DNA from: Anaerolineales bacterium | GTDB lineage: Bacteria > Chloroflexota > Anaerolineae > Anaerolineales > UBA4823 | Direction: 5' to 3' | Assembly (NCBI GenBank): GCA_020061105.1 | Contig: JAGUYW010000069.1 | Span: 1-34,262 of the forward strand | Length of the DNA: 34,262 nucleotides | In this document: piece after piece, positions 1-7,256 of the stretch | Layout of the letters: each line of letters starts with the position of its first letter | How positions within the stretch are numbered: the stretch's first letter is position 1 | Notes under the pieces: generated by a model | Databases searched by the model: none | The model's input: only the letters and a program-made list of their open reading frames with translations | What the model was told of the DNA's origin: nothing | Position numbers and translations under genes: made by a program

Positions 1-72
1 AAACTTGGCCTGGTGCGTGTTTTCGGCTCTCTGATGATCTTCGCCGGCGTTGTCCTGATCAGCCTGGCCTGA
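1..72 (+). CDS. C-terminal end of a membrane protein (partial)
   Basis: The frame is open from the first base and stops at TGA 70-72, giving 23 residues that end in a hydrophobic segment (VFGSLMIFAGVVLISLA). This looks like the last transmembrane helix of a polytopic protein. A terminal helix of this kind is common in EamA/DMT-type transporters, but 23 residues cannot prove the family. It converges with the minus-strand homocysteine methyltransferase, whose stop lies 12 bases further on, leaving almost no room for a terminator between them. Confidence 0.55.
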   Translation, partial: KLGLVRVFGSLMIFAGVVLISLA

Positions 73-84
73 GATCAACTAACT

Positions 85-951
85 TCAAATAATCGATCGA
101 ATCGCCCGGATATACTCCGGACTGCTGCCACAGCACGCCCCAACCACCTGGGCGCCCAGTCCAACGAACTCGCTAATTCTTACAGCAAAATCCTGCGGCG
201 GGGTATCGTAAACTGTCTGACCGCCGATGAGTTTGGGCAAACCCGCGTTGGGTTTGGCAATCAGCCGCGCCTCAGGCGCGGCCTGGCGCATCTGCGCCAA
301 CACTTCAGGGATCATCTCCAGCCCCTCGCCGCAGTTGGCGCCGATCGCTGTCAAGCCTAAAGGCCACAACTCCCTGGCAGCCTGGGCAGCGCTCACCCCC
401 ATCATGGTGCGGGCTTTCTTGCCAAAACTCAGCGAGCAGAAGACGGGGAGGTTGGTTGCCTGGCGCGCGCCCATCACAGCAGCCCGCGCCTCGCTCAGGT
501 CGGTCATGGTTTCGATCCAGATCAGGTCGACGCCGCCTTCAGCCAGGGCTGCCGCTTGCTCGGCAAAGGTTTGTTGGGCGTGCTCCTCAGTCAAAAGCCC
601 CATCGGCTGCATCAATTCGCCGGTCGGCCCGATATCGCCTGCCACAAAGGCGCGTTCGCCAACAGCCTGGCGCGCCAACGACGCAGCCGCTCGGTTGAGT
701 TCGGACACGCGCTCGCCCAGGTTGTTCTTCGCCAGCTTGACGCGGCTGCCGCCAAATGTGTTGGTCAGCACAACCTGCGAGCCCGCCTCCAGGTAAGCCT
801 GGTGCAGAGCGATAATCTTGTCTGGCTGCTCCACATTCCAAAGCTCGGGCGCCACGCCCGGCGGCAAACCAGCCTCCATCAGCATCGTGCCAGTAGCCCC
901 ATCGGCCAACAGGATTTTTCCGGAGTCCAGGTATTCGAGCAAGTTCAGCAT
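85..951 (-). CDS. homocysteine S-methyltransferase family protein
   Basis: This 288-residue protein is a stand-alone homocysteine-binding (S-methyltransferase) domain, a TIM barrel that transfers a methyl group to the zinc-bound thiolate of homocysteine to make methionine. The N-terminal ADGATGTML motif (16-24) is the family signature. The three zinc ligands are all present: C207 in GANCGEG and the pair C273-C274 in GACCGSSP. There are no cobalamin or folate domains, so it resembles the single-domain betaine-, S-methylmethionine- or corrinoid-linked enzymes rather than full MetH. The methyl donor cannot be told from sequence. An AGGAGA ribosome site lies about 7 bases before ATG 951. It is on the same strand as the upstream receiver-ATPase gene, 30 bases away, and may be co-transcribed with it. 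Confidence 0.9.
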   Translation of the reverse strand: MLNLLEYLDSGKILLADGATGTMLMEAGLPPGVAPELWNVEQPDKIIALHQAYLEAGSQVVLTNTFGGSRVKLAKNNLGERVSELNRAAASLARQAVGERAFVAGDIGPTGELMQPMGLLTEEHAQQTFAEQAAALAEGGVDLIWIETMTDLSEARAAVMGARQATNLPVFCSLSFGKKARTMMGVSAAQAARELWPLGLTAIGANCGEGLEMIPEVLAQMRQAAPEARLIAKPNAGLPKLIGGQTVYDTPPQDFAVRISEFVGLGAQVVGACCGSSPEYIRAIRSII

Positions 952-981
952 GGTTGAATTCTCCTGAGGATAGGTTATGCT

Positions 982-2127
982 TTACGCGGCAATATGCTTC
1001 AAGATGATTTCCGCCAGCTTGTCAAACTGTTGGACAATCTGGCTACCCGGCTGGATTGTGTAGAGCGGGATATTCCGATCTGCCGACATGAAGGCCTGTT
1101 CGGGTACGGGTGTGAAACCGGCGCTGATCGGATACCCGATTTTCTCTTCCAGTTTGCTGACCGGCATTGACATTCCCGATAGGACGCGGTTGACTGTAAT
1201 CATCGTCAGCGCTTTCATGCCGCCAAATTTGCGCTCCTGGAGATTGGCGAGCAAGTTTTTTGTAAGCCTGACGCTCAAAGGCTGCGGTTCGGTGATCAGG
1301 ATCATTTCATCACAGAATTCGGTGAAAACTTCATAGGCTGGATGGAAAATCGTACCAATATCGACAATCACAATTTCCGCCAGCGCGCTGATATTTTCCA
1401 GGATGGCTGCATATTGTCCCACCGCCGTAGCAGCCGCGGCGTCGTGCACGCGATTCGAGGCAAACAGCAAAGGCACTCCCAGCAGGTGGGAGACCAGTTG
1501 TTTCTCGATCACACCTGGATGAATTTCATTCGGGCTCATATCCAGGAGTTGGTCCAGGCCTGCAATGCCAGAAACACCCAGTTCGTCTTGCCAGGAACTT
1601 TGGCCTGGCCTGGTCTCCATGGCAATTACTTTCTTCTTGAATCGATTGGTGAGAGAAATTGCCGAATTTAAGGCAATCGAAGAGACACCCAGACCGCCTT
1701 TGGCAGCAATGACCCCGACCATATAACCTTTCTCAGTCTTTGCAACCTTCCTCGCTTTGCTCTGCGCCAATAAAGCTTTGACATTGGCATTCAGTTCCAC
1801 CGGATGAGATGGCTTGGCCAGGTAAATATCAGCCCCAGCGTCGTAACCGCTCAGTTTATCCTGGGTTTGTGATTTCGCTGTGAACATCAAAATTGGCGTG
1901 AGAGCCGTATCCGGATGGCTGCGAAGTCTGCGGGCCACTTCCAGACCATCCATCTCTGGCATCATCACATCCAGAACAATTAAATCAGGCTTGCGTTCGC
2001 GCGCCATCGCTAGAGCCGTCTTGCCGTCTAAAGCTTCAAAAACCTGGTAACCCTGGGATCTAAGATAAATACTGATAAATTGCAAGGTATCTGGTTCATC
2101 ATCGACAATCAAAATCGTTTCAGCCAT
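982..2127 (-). CDS. response regulator receiver fused to CpaE/TadZ-like ATPase
   Basis: This 381-residue protein has two parts. Residues 1-120 form a complete CheY-like receiver: acidic pair D9/D10, phosphoacceptor D53 in LIVLDVMMPEMDG, T83 and K105 are all present. Residues about 135-381 form a MinD/ParA-type ATPase with a deviant Walker A (AAKGGLGVSS) and a Walker B-like VIVDIG. This matches CpaE/TadZ proteins that place Tad pilus machinery at a cell site. Many CpaE receivers have lost the phosphoacceptor, whereas this one looks phosphorylatable. A first ATG at 2133 lies only 3 bases after the GAAAGG ribosome site; the second ATG at 2127 has a 9-base spacing and is preferred. No Tad secretion genes are adjacent, but a Flp pilin lies 12 kb away. 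Confidence 0.85.
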   Translation of the reverse strand: MAETILIVDDEPDTLQFISIYLRSQGYQVFEALDGKTALAMARERKPDLIVLDVMMPEMDGLEVARRLRSHPDTALTPILMFTAKSQTQDKLSGYDAGADIYLAKPSHPVELNANVKALLAQSKARKVAKTEKGYMVGVIAAKGGLGVSSIALNSAISLTNRFKKKVIAMETRPGQSSWQDELGVSGIAGLDQLLDMSPNEIHPGVIEKQLVSHLLGVPLLFASNRVHDAAAATAVGQYAAILENISALAEIVIVDIGTIFHPAYEVFTEFCDEMILITEPQPLSVRLTKNLLANLQERKFGGMKALTMITVNRVLSGMSMPVSKLEEKIGYPISAGFTPVPEQAFMSADRNIPLYTIQPGSQIVQQFDKLAEIILKHIAA

Positions 2128-2170
2128 ATGCATCTACCTTTCACTCAATTTTCTTGTTTACCATCCAGCT

Positions 2171-2176
2171 ATTATA
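2171..2176 (-). promoter_or_regulatory. -10 box (TATAAT) for the receiver-ATPase gene
   Basis: A perfect TATAAT is read on the minus strand. Transcription would start near 2164, giving a leader of about 36 bases that contains the GAAAGG ribosome site. The -35 region is poor (TTTTCG at 17-base spacing). Confidence 0.45.
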
Positions 2177-2221
2177 CCCTCTTCACCATTCAGCGAAAAC
2201 CACAGAAGCGGCAAAAAAACC

Positions 2222-2227
2222 TATGAT
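2222..2227 (+). promoter_or_regulatory. -10 box (TATGAT) close to the start of the radical SAM gene
   Basis: TATGAT ends 11 bases before ATG 2239, so the predicted transcript would begin about 5 bases before the start codon. No Shine-Dalgarno sequence is visible and an in-frame TGA at 2224 blocks any earlier start. This arrangement suggests a leaderless mRNA. The -35 region is not recognisable. Confidence 0.4.
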
Positions 2228-2238
2228 ATGATTATTGT

Positions 2239-3150
2239 ATGTCGGCGCCGTTTTCTCCAGCGTATCTCAAGCTTCTGCCCAACGGTGAACTCGAGCAGCG
2301 CGCCCGGCAAGCCTACCAGCATCTCGAAAAATGTGACGTTTGCGCCTGGGGATGTAAGGTCAATCGCCTGGAAAACGTCAGAGGCATCTGCCAAACCGGC
2401 GCTCTGGCGCGCCTGGCCAGTTACGGGCCGCACCATGGAGAAGAAAACCCGCTGCGGGGCTGGCGCGGCTCTGGCACGATTTTCTTCGCCCGTTGCAATC
2501 TACGCTGCCAGTACTGCCAGAATTACGACATCAGCCAATTCGACGCCGGACATTTGGTGGAAGCGCAGGAACTGGCGCAGGTAATGCTGGAACTGCAGGA
2601 GGTGGGCTGCCATAATATTAACCTGGTCTCTCCCAGCCACGTGGCGCCGCAAATCCTGCTGGCTCTGGCCATCGCCGCCCGCGCTGGGCTGCACCTACCC
2701 CTGGTGTATAACACAGGAGGGTATGATTCCCTGGAAATGCTGCGCCTCTTGGATGGGGTGATCGATATTTACATGCCAGATATGAAATACGCCAGCCAGC
2801 AAATTGCCCGCCACTATTCAAAAATTTCACGCTATCCCCAAGTGAACCAGGCGGCTGTTCGAGAGATGCATCGCCAGGTAGGCGACCTGCAAATCAACGC
2901 CGACGGCCTGGCAGAGCGCGGCTTGTTGGTGCGCCACCTGGTCCTGCCGTTTGACCTGGCCGGCACCCAGGAAATTGTGCATTTTCTGGCGCACGAGATA
3001 TCTCCTGATACATACTTGAATGTCATGGCGCAATACCGCCCGGCCTTCAACGCCCGCCAATACCCCAAATTGACCCAACCAATTACCCAGGAAGAATACC
3101 AGGCTGCAGTGAGCCTGGCGCGCCAGGCCGGCTTGCACCGTTTAGATTGA
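2239..3150 (+). CDS. PflX-like radical SAM protein
   Basis: This 303-residue protein belongs to the uncharacterised Fe-S radical SAM family related to pyruvate formate-lyase activase (PflX/COG1313). The radical SAM cluster motif C86-x3-C90-x2-C93 sits in GTIFFARCNLRCQYCQN. Before it lies a second cysteine group, C32, C35, C39 and C51, as in the family's N-terminal CxxC-x3-C...C motif. The HGEENPL and GWRGSGT stretches are also family hallmarks. It would cleave S-adenosylmethionine to start radical chemistry on a substrate that is not known. The start at ATG 2239 is fixed by an upstream in-frame stop. It is divergently arranged with the receiver-ATPase gene. Confidence 0.85.
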   Translation: MSAPFSPAYLKLLPNGELEQRARQAYQHLEKCDVCAWGCKVNRLENVRGICQTGALARLASYGPHHGEENPLRGWRGSGTIFFARCNLRCQYCQNYDISQFDAGHLVEAQELAQVMLELQEVGCHNINLVSPSHVAPQILLALAIAARAGLHLPLVYNTGGYDSLEMLRLLDGVIDIYMPDMKYASQQIARHYSKISRYPQVNQAAVREMHRQVGDLQINADGLAERGLLVRHLVLPFDLAGTQEIVHFLAHEISPDTYLNVMAQYRPAFNARQYPKLTQPITQEEYQAAVSLARQAGLHRLD

Positions 3151-3159
3151 TCCCTTATA

Positions 3160-3261
3160 TCAAGCCATCAACGCCGCGCCCAATAGATTCGCCCCTAAGA
3201 CGACCAGGCTCTCCAGGCGGTCGATGCGCTGAAAGCGGGTGGACTTTTGCAGTTTTGCCAC
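3160..3261 (-). CDS. possible 33-residue ORF downstream of the dehydratase
   Basis: A GTG-initiated frame lies 17 bases after the stop of the 4,6-dehydratase gene on the same strand. It encodes 33 residues, with a basic first half (KLQKSTRFQRIDR) and a hydrophobic tail (LVVLGANLLGAALMA). No convincing ribosome site precedes it and no homologue is recognised. It could be a micro membrane protein, a gene remnant or chance; the amphipathic-then-hydrophobic composition is the only support. Confidence 0.2.
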   Translation of the reverse strand: MAKLQKSTRFQRIDRLESLVVLGANLLGAALMA

Positions 3262-3278
3262 CGGGATGTCCGAAAAGC

Positions 3279-4292
3279 CTATTTCCAGGCTTCCTCATTG
3301 ATGGCCAGGCGGCGCAGTAATGGCTGCCACCAGGCGCTATTCTGCCTGTACCAGGCTACCGTCTCGGCAAAGCCTTGTTGAAAATCGATTTGCGGCTGCC
3401 AGCCTAACTGGCTTTCTATCTTGGACGAATCCAACAAGTAACGACGGTCATGTCCAGGGCGGTCTTCTACATAGGTTTTATAGGAGTCATCCAGTTCGAA
3501 GATCTGCAAAAGCAGTTCGGCGACTGCCTCGATATCCAATTCCAGGCCGGTGCCGATATTATAGGTCTCGCCAATCTGACCGTGCAGTAACACGCTTTCA
3601 ATCGCCCGGCAGTGATCGATGACATGAATCCACTCCCGGCGGTTGTGACTGCTCTTGTAAAGCGGCATCTTTTGGCCTTGCAGCAGGCGGATGGTGAAAT
3701 AGGGGATCAATTTTTCTGGGAACTGGTAAGGGCCATAATTGTTGGCGCAGTTCGAAATCGTCACCGGAAGTCCAAAGGTCTCGTGATAAGCGCGCACTGC
3801 CATATCGGCGGCGGCTTTCGAGGCGTTGTAAGGTGTGCGCGGCCGGTAAGGCGAATTTTCGTAAAAGCGTTCATCCGAGTCCAGAGCCAGGTCGCCATAG
3901 ACTTCACAGGTTGAAATGTGGTGAAAACGGGCCAGTTTGGCGTCGCGTGCGGCCTGCAGCAAACGCTGCGTGCCCAAGACATTCGTCTGGTAGAAAATTT
4001 CAGGATTGACTATCGCCCGGCTGTTGTGTGACTCGGCCGCAAAATTGACCACCCAATCGGGTTTGTATTGCTGGAACAAATGCAGCGCCAGTTCGTAATT
4101 CCCGATATCGCCGCGCACAAAAAGATAACGCTCACCAAAATCTTGCTCCACATCCGCCAGGCTCGCCAGGTTGCCGGCGTAGGTCAGCAGATCATAATTA
4201 ATCACGCAATCATCGGGATAGTTCTGCAGCCAATAACGCACAAAATTTGAGCCAATAAAACCGGCTCCGCCAGTAATAAAGATAGTAGCCAT
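3279..4292 (-). CDS. dTDP-glucose 4,6-dehydratase-like SDR enzyme
   Basis: This 337-residue extended short-chain dehydrogenase resembles RmlB, which converts dTDP-glucose to dTDP-4-keto-6-deoxyglucose for rhamnose and deoxysugar synthesis. The NAD-binding GGAGFIG motif is at 8-14 and the Y155-x3-K159 catalytic pair lies in PYNASKAAAD. NNYGPYQFPEKLIP and the RREWIHVIDHC stretch are typical of the family. The motif normally read STDEVYG is STCEVYG here (T128, C129, E130), so the aspartate that acts in the dehydration step is replaced by cysteine, and the usual ESHVDRSI is ESHNSRAI. It may be a divergent subfamily acting on another nucleotide sugar. GAGGAGG lies just upstream of ATG 4292. No rmlA, rmlC or rmlD is nearby. 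Confidence 0.85.
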   Translation of the reverse strand: MATIFITGGAGFIGSNFVRYWLQNYPDDCVINYDLLTYAGNLASLADVEQDFGERYLFVRGDIGNYELALHLFQQYKPDWVVNFAAESHNSRAIVNPEIFYQTNVLGTQRLLQAARDAKLARFHHISTCEVYGDLALDSDERFYENSPYRPRTPYNASKAAADMAVRAYHETFGLPVTISNCANNYGPYQFPEKLIPYFTIRLLQGQKMPLYKSSHNRREWIHVIDHCRAIESVLLHGQIGETYNIGTGLELDIEAVAELLLQIFELDDSYKTYVEDRPGHDRRYLLDSSKIESQLGWQPQIDFQQGFAETVAWYRQNSAWWQPLLRRLAINEEAWK

Positions 4293-4327
4293 AAATCCTC
4301 CTCAAAAAGGTAATTGCAGGTTGAGTT

Positions 4328-4393
4328 TTAGCGTTTCCACAAAAACGAAATTCCAGCCGCCAGCGCCAACAAGGTTTTCGACAGGTTTTTCAT
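4328..4393 (-). CDS. 21-residue hydrophobic micro-ORF, ATGA-coupled to the kinase gene
   Basis: The ATG at 4393-4391 overlaps the TGA stop of the deoxynucleoside kinase gene (4392-4390) in an ATGA arrangement. An AAGGAG ribosome site lies 7 bases upstream, inside the kinase gene. The peptide has a lysine-containing start (MKNLSK), a hydrophobic core (TLLALAAGISFLW) and a KR end, so it could span the membrane once. It ends 35 bases before the 4,6-dehydratase gene. No homologue is recognised. The coupled start and ribosome site suggest it is really translated, perhaps as a membrane micropeptide. Confidence 0.45.
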   Translation of the reverse strand: MKNLSKTLLALAAGISFLWKR

Positions 4394-5016
4394 GCACTCG
4401 CTCCTTGATCAATCGCCAACAGTCTGGTTATCTGCTTGTAAACAGCCGTTGCGCCGCTCAGGTAATCCGGATCGTGAATACTTGCATCCACATGGATGAT
4501 TGGAATATCGGTTCTTTCAGCCACCCATTTCTCTAAGAGGTTATGCATCAGGGCGATATCCTGTTGTTCTGCAATTTCCAGTTTTCTGTTCCGGCGAGTA
4601 AAGCGCTCGGCGATGATATCGAAAGGGGCAGTCATGTAGATCATCAATTCCGGCGCCGGCAGCAGGCCGCGAAGAACCTGGTATAAGCGCTGGCATAAAT
4701 TATAATCCAACTGGCTTAAATAGCCCCGCTGAAAGAATAACTGGGTAAAAATATGAAAGTCGACATCCAGACCACCGTCGATAATGCCATCCTGGGCGCT
4801 TTGGCGGATCGACATTTCTTGTTCGGCGCGCAGTAAGAAATAGTCGACCTGGTTCGGCAAGGCGTAGCGCTGGTGATGTTGGGCAAACAGACTTTGGTAA
4901 GGCCGTTCTTCATGCTGTTCCAACCCGGTAATAAATTGGCCCAGGCGGCACAACTGGCGGGTCAGGGTTGTCTTGCCTACTCCAGAAACGCCCACAATCG
5001 CAATCAAACGCGCCAT
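4390..5016 (-). CDS. deoxynucleoside kinase family protein
   Basis: This 208-residue P-loop kinase resembles the deoxyadenosine/deoxyguanosine/deoxycytidine kinase family that phosphorylates salvaged deoxynucleosides. The Walker A is GVSGVGKTT (9-17). GLEQHEERPY resembles the catalytic-glutamate region, DGGLDVDFHIF stands where the family has its DRS/ERS-like segment, and RFTRRNRK matches the arginine-rich lid. The exact substrate cannot be predicted. A GGAG ribosome site lies 5-6 bases before ATG 5016. Its stop overlaps the micro-ORF and it heads the minus-strand group that includes the 4,6-dehydratase. The promoter region is shared with the divergent plus-strand gene at 5096. Confidence 0.82.
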   Translation of the reverse strand: MARLIAIVGVSGVGKTTLTRQLCRLGQFITGLEQHEERPYQSLFAQHHQRYALPNQVDYFLLRAEQEMSIRQSAQDGIIDGGLDVDFHIFTQLFFQRGYLSQLDYNLCQRLYQVLRGLLPAPELMIYMTAPFDIIAERFTRRNRKLEIAEQQDIALMHNLLEKWVAERTDIPIIHVDASIHDPDYLSGATAVYKQITRLLAIDQGASA

Positions 5017-5071
5017 GACGCTCCATCCTCAGAAAATATCGTGATTTTTATGCTGTTTCCCTAATTGTAAC

Positions 5072-5080
5072 TGGTAAAAT
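5072..5080 (+). promoter_or_regulatory. extended -10 promoter TGGTAAAAT
   Basis: TGG followed by TAAAAT is an extended -10 element, which can work without a -35 box. Transcription would start near 5087, about 9 bases before ATG 5096, too short for a Shine-Dalgarno. The same nonamer recurs at 14508 and 33631. It probably drives the plus-strand run 5096-10976. Confidence 0.5.
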
Positions 5081-5095
5081 AGGGTTTGTATCTTT

Positions 5096-5350
5096 ATGAT
5101 CCAATCAAAAATTATCATTGATGTTCTCGGATGGGCTGGCGCAGCAGCTTTGCTAATCGCCTATGGTCTGGTATCCAGCAAAAAGCTGTCGGGCGACTCA
5201 AGACCCTATCAATTCCTCAACCTGGCTGGCAGCGCCTTTTTGATCTTGAATTCATTTTACTATGGCGCATATCCGTCAGTGAGCGTCAATATCATTTGGG
5301 TGGCAATTGCAATCTATACATTAATAAATGTCAGGAGAAAAAATGTCTGA
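5096..5350 (+). CDS. CBU_0592-like small membrane protein
   Basis: This 84-residue protein has three hydrophobic segments, roughly residues 7-27, 40-56 and 60-78. It carries the DVLGWAGAAALLIAYGLVS, YQFLNLAGSAFLILNSFYYGAYPS and NIIWVAIAIYTL patterns of the small CBU_0592-like integral membrane family, whose function is unknown. No ribosome site is visible before ATG 5096. Its stop codon lies inside the start of the decarboxylase gene (8-base overlap), so translation of the two is probably coupled. Confidence 0.75.
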   Translation: MIQSKIIIDVLGWAGAAALLIAYGLVSSKKLSGDSRPYQFLNLAGSAFLILNSFYYGAYPSVSVNIIWVAIAIYTLINVRRKNV

Positions 5351-6776
5351 GCCCAAAAACTATCACATGTCGCCGGAGGAGTTCCGCCAACACGCCTATG
5401 CAGTCGTTGATTGGATTGCAGAGTATATGCAAACGGTCGAAAATTATCCGGTGATGTCTCAAGTCCAGCCAGGTGAAATTCGGGCTGCATTACCTCCTGA
5501 CGCGCCGCAAACGGGTGAAAACTTCACAGATATGCTGGCAGACTTTGAGAAAATCATCCTACCAGGCATCACTCACTGGCAATCGCCGAATTTCTTCGCC
5601 TTTTTTCCAGCCAATAATTCCGCCCCGGCCATTTTGGGCGAACTGCTCTCCGCCGGACTGGGCGTGCAGGGCATGCTTTGGTTAACCAGCCCAGCCTGCA
5701 CCGAACTGGAAACACACGTCATGGATTGGCTGGTGGATATGATGGGCTTACCCGGAAAATTCAAATCCAGCGCCAGCGGCGGTGGGGTCATCCAGGACAC
5801 AGCCTCTACCGCTGCATTAACCGCATTATTAGCCGGTCGCGAACGGGCTACCAATTTTGCCAGCAATGCGCGCGGCTGCGATGGCCGCCTGGTTGCTTAC
5901 ACCTCCACACAAGCCCATTCATCACTTGAAAAAGCAGCTCGCATCGCCGGCATCGGGCAAGAGAATTTGCGCCTGATCGACGTGGACGAAAACTTTGCCA
6001 TGCGCCCCGAAGCCCTGGCGCAGCAAATCCAGGCCGACCGCCAGGATGGTTTGACGCCATGCTTCGTGAGCGCCACCGTTGGAACCACTTCCTCGACCGC
6101 CATCGATCCGCTGATCGATATCGGTCGCATCTGCCAGTCAGAAAACATCTGGTTGCACGTCGATGCCGCCATGGCAGGAACTGCTGCGGTTTGCCCAGAA
6201 TATCGCCACTTTCAAAACGGCCTGGAATACGCCGATTCCTACTGCTTCAACCCGCACAAGTGGATGTTCACCAATTTCGACTGCGATTGCTTCTTTGTCG
6301 GCGACCGTGCGGCTTTGATCCACACCCTGAGCATCTTGCCAGAATACCTGCGCAACCAGGCTACCGAGTCCGGCGCAGTTTTCGATTACCGGGATTGGCA
6401 TATCCAACTGGGACGGCGTTTTCGTTCCCTGAAATTGTGGTTTGTCATCCGCCATTACGGCATCCAGGGACTGCAATATCATATCCGCCAACATGTGGAA
6501 TTAGCCCAACAATTCGCCGAATGGGTCAGAAAATCTCCAGACTTCGAGCTCAGCGCGCCTGTGCCGCTCAACCTGGTTTGCTTCCGGCACATCGCCGGCG
6601 ACGACGACAACCAGCGCTTGCTAGACCGCCTCAATGCCAGCGGAAAACTTTACCTCACCCATACCCGCCTGAACGGCAAGCTAACGCTGCGGTTGGTGGT
6701 TGGGCAAACTCACACCCAGGCCAAACATGTGTCGCAAGCCTGGGAATTAATCCAGGAATATGCCGCAGAGTTGTAA
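5343..6776 (+). CDS. PLP-dependent aromatic L-amino acid decarboxylase family protein
   Basis: This 477-residue enzyme is a group II pyridoxal-phosphate decarboxylase of the aromatic amino acid/tyrosine decarboxylase type. K306 in FNPHKWM is the Schiff-base lysine and D274 in HVDAAMAGTA binds the pyridine nitrogen. Other family marks are QSPNFFAFFPANNS, the phosphate-binding SASGGGVIQDTAS loop and TQAHSSLEKA. It would release CO2 from an aromatic amino acid to give tryptamine, tyramine or a similar amine. An ATG at 5328 exists, but AGGAGAAAAA directly before ATG 5343 makes the latter the real start. It overlaps the preceding gene by 8 bases and is followed 61 bases later by the VOC gene. Confidence 0.9.
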   Translation: MSEPKNYHMSPEEFRQHAYAVVDWIAEYMQTVENYPVMSQVQPGEIRAALPPDAPQTGENFTDMLADFEKIILPGITHWQSPNFFAFFPANNSAPAILGELLSAGLGVQGMLWLTSPACTELETHVMDWLVDMMGLPGKFKSSASGGGVIQDTASTAALTALLAGRERATNFASNARGCDGRLVAYTSTQAHSSLEKAARIAGIGQENLRLIDVDENFAMRPEALAQQIQADRQDGLTPCFVSATVGTTSSTAIDPLIDIGRICQSENIWLHVDAAMAGTAAVCPEYRHFQNGLEYADSYCFNPHKWMFTNFDCDCFFVGDRAALIHTLSILPEYLRNQATESGAVFDYRDWHIQLGRRFRSLKLWFVIRHYGIQGLQYHIRQHVELAQQFAEWVRKSPDFELSAPVPLNLVCFRHIAGDDDNQRLLDRLNASGKLYLTHTRLNGKLTLRLVVGQTHTQAKHVSQAWELIQEYAAEL

Positions 6777-6837
6777 GACATGCGCCAGGTTTTTTGCCAG
6801 GGCGCTCCATCCTGACAGAACAGGAGAAACGATACAG

Positions 6838-7230
6838 TTGGATCGCATCAAATCAGGGATCACTTTTCTGAAAACAAAGGATTTGGAACGCACCACCTGG
6901 TTCTACACCCAGGTGATGGGTTTATCCCTGGCTCTTGATCAAAAAACTTGCCGGATCTTCAAGGTATGCGAAAATAGCTTCCTCGGCTTTTGCCTGACCG
7001 AAGGCAGTGTAGGCAGCGAAGAAGTGATTCTCACGTTTGAGATGGATGATGTGGATGGTTTCTGCGAAACTTTACGCGCCCATCAAGCGCCAATCGAAAT
7101 CGCCCCGCGTTACAATCCACAATTCAAAATTTACCAGATGTTCACTCGCGATCCGAATAACTATTGCATCGAAATTCAGCGATTCGAGGATGAGAACTGG
7201 GATCATGCATCAGCCCTGAAGGGGTTTTGA
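6838..7230 (+). CDS. VOC (glyoxalase/bleomycin-resistance fold) family protein
   Basis: This 130-residue protein has the paired beta-alpha-beta-beta-beta layout of the vicinal oxygen chelate superfamily. KDLERTTWFYTQVMGL is the typical first helix and DPNNYCIEIQRF the typical last strand with a glutamate ligand. The histidine usually found on the first strand is absent (GITFLKT), so metal binding may be altered. Its substrate is unknown. The best start is TTG 6838, about 10 bases after AGGAG; an earlier in-frame ATG at 6760 lies inside the decarboxylase gene. The stop precedes the kinase gene by 26 bases. Confidence 0.72.
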   Translation: MDRIKSGITFLKTKDLERTTWFYTQVMGLSLALDQKTCRIFKVCENSFLGFCLTEGSVGSEEVILTFEMDDVDGFCETLRAHQAPIEIAPRYNPQFKIYQMFTRDPNNYCIEIQRFEDENWDHASALKGF

Positions 7231-7256
7231 CGCCAGAAAGCTTAGGGAGGAAACCC

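Noticed and set aside
6059-6871. 270-residue plus-strand frame in the decarboxylase gene
   Set aside because: It is Arg/Pro/His-rich, out of frame with a clear PLP enzyme, and has no ribosome site.
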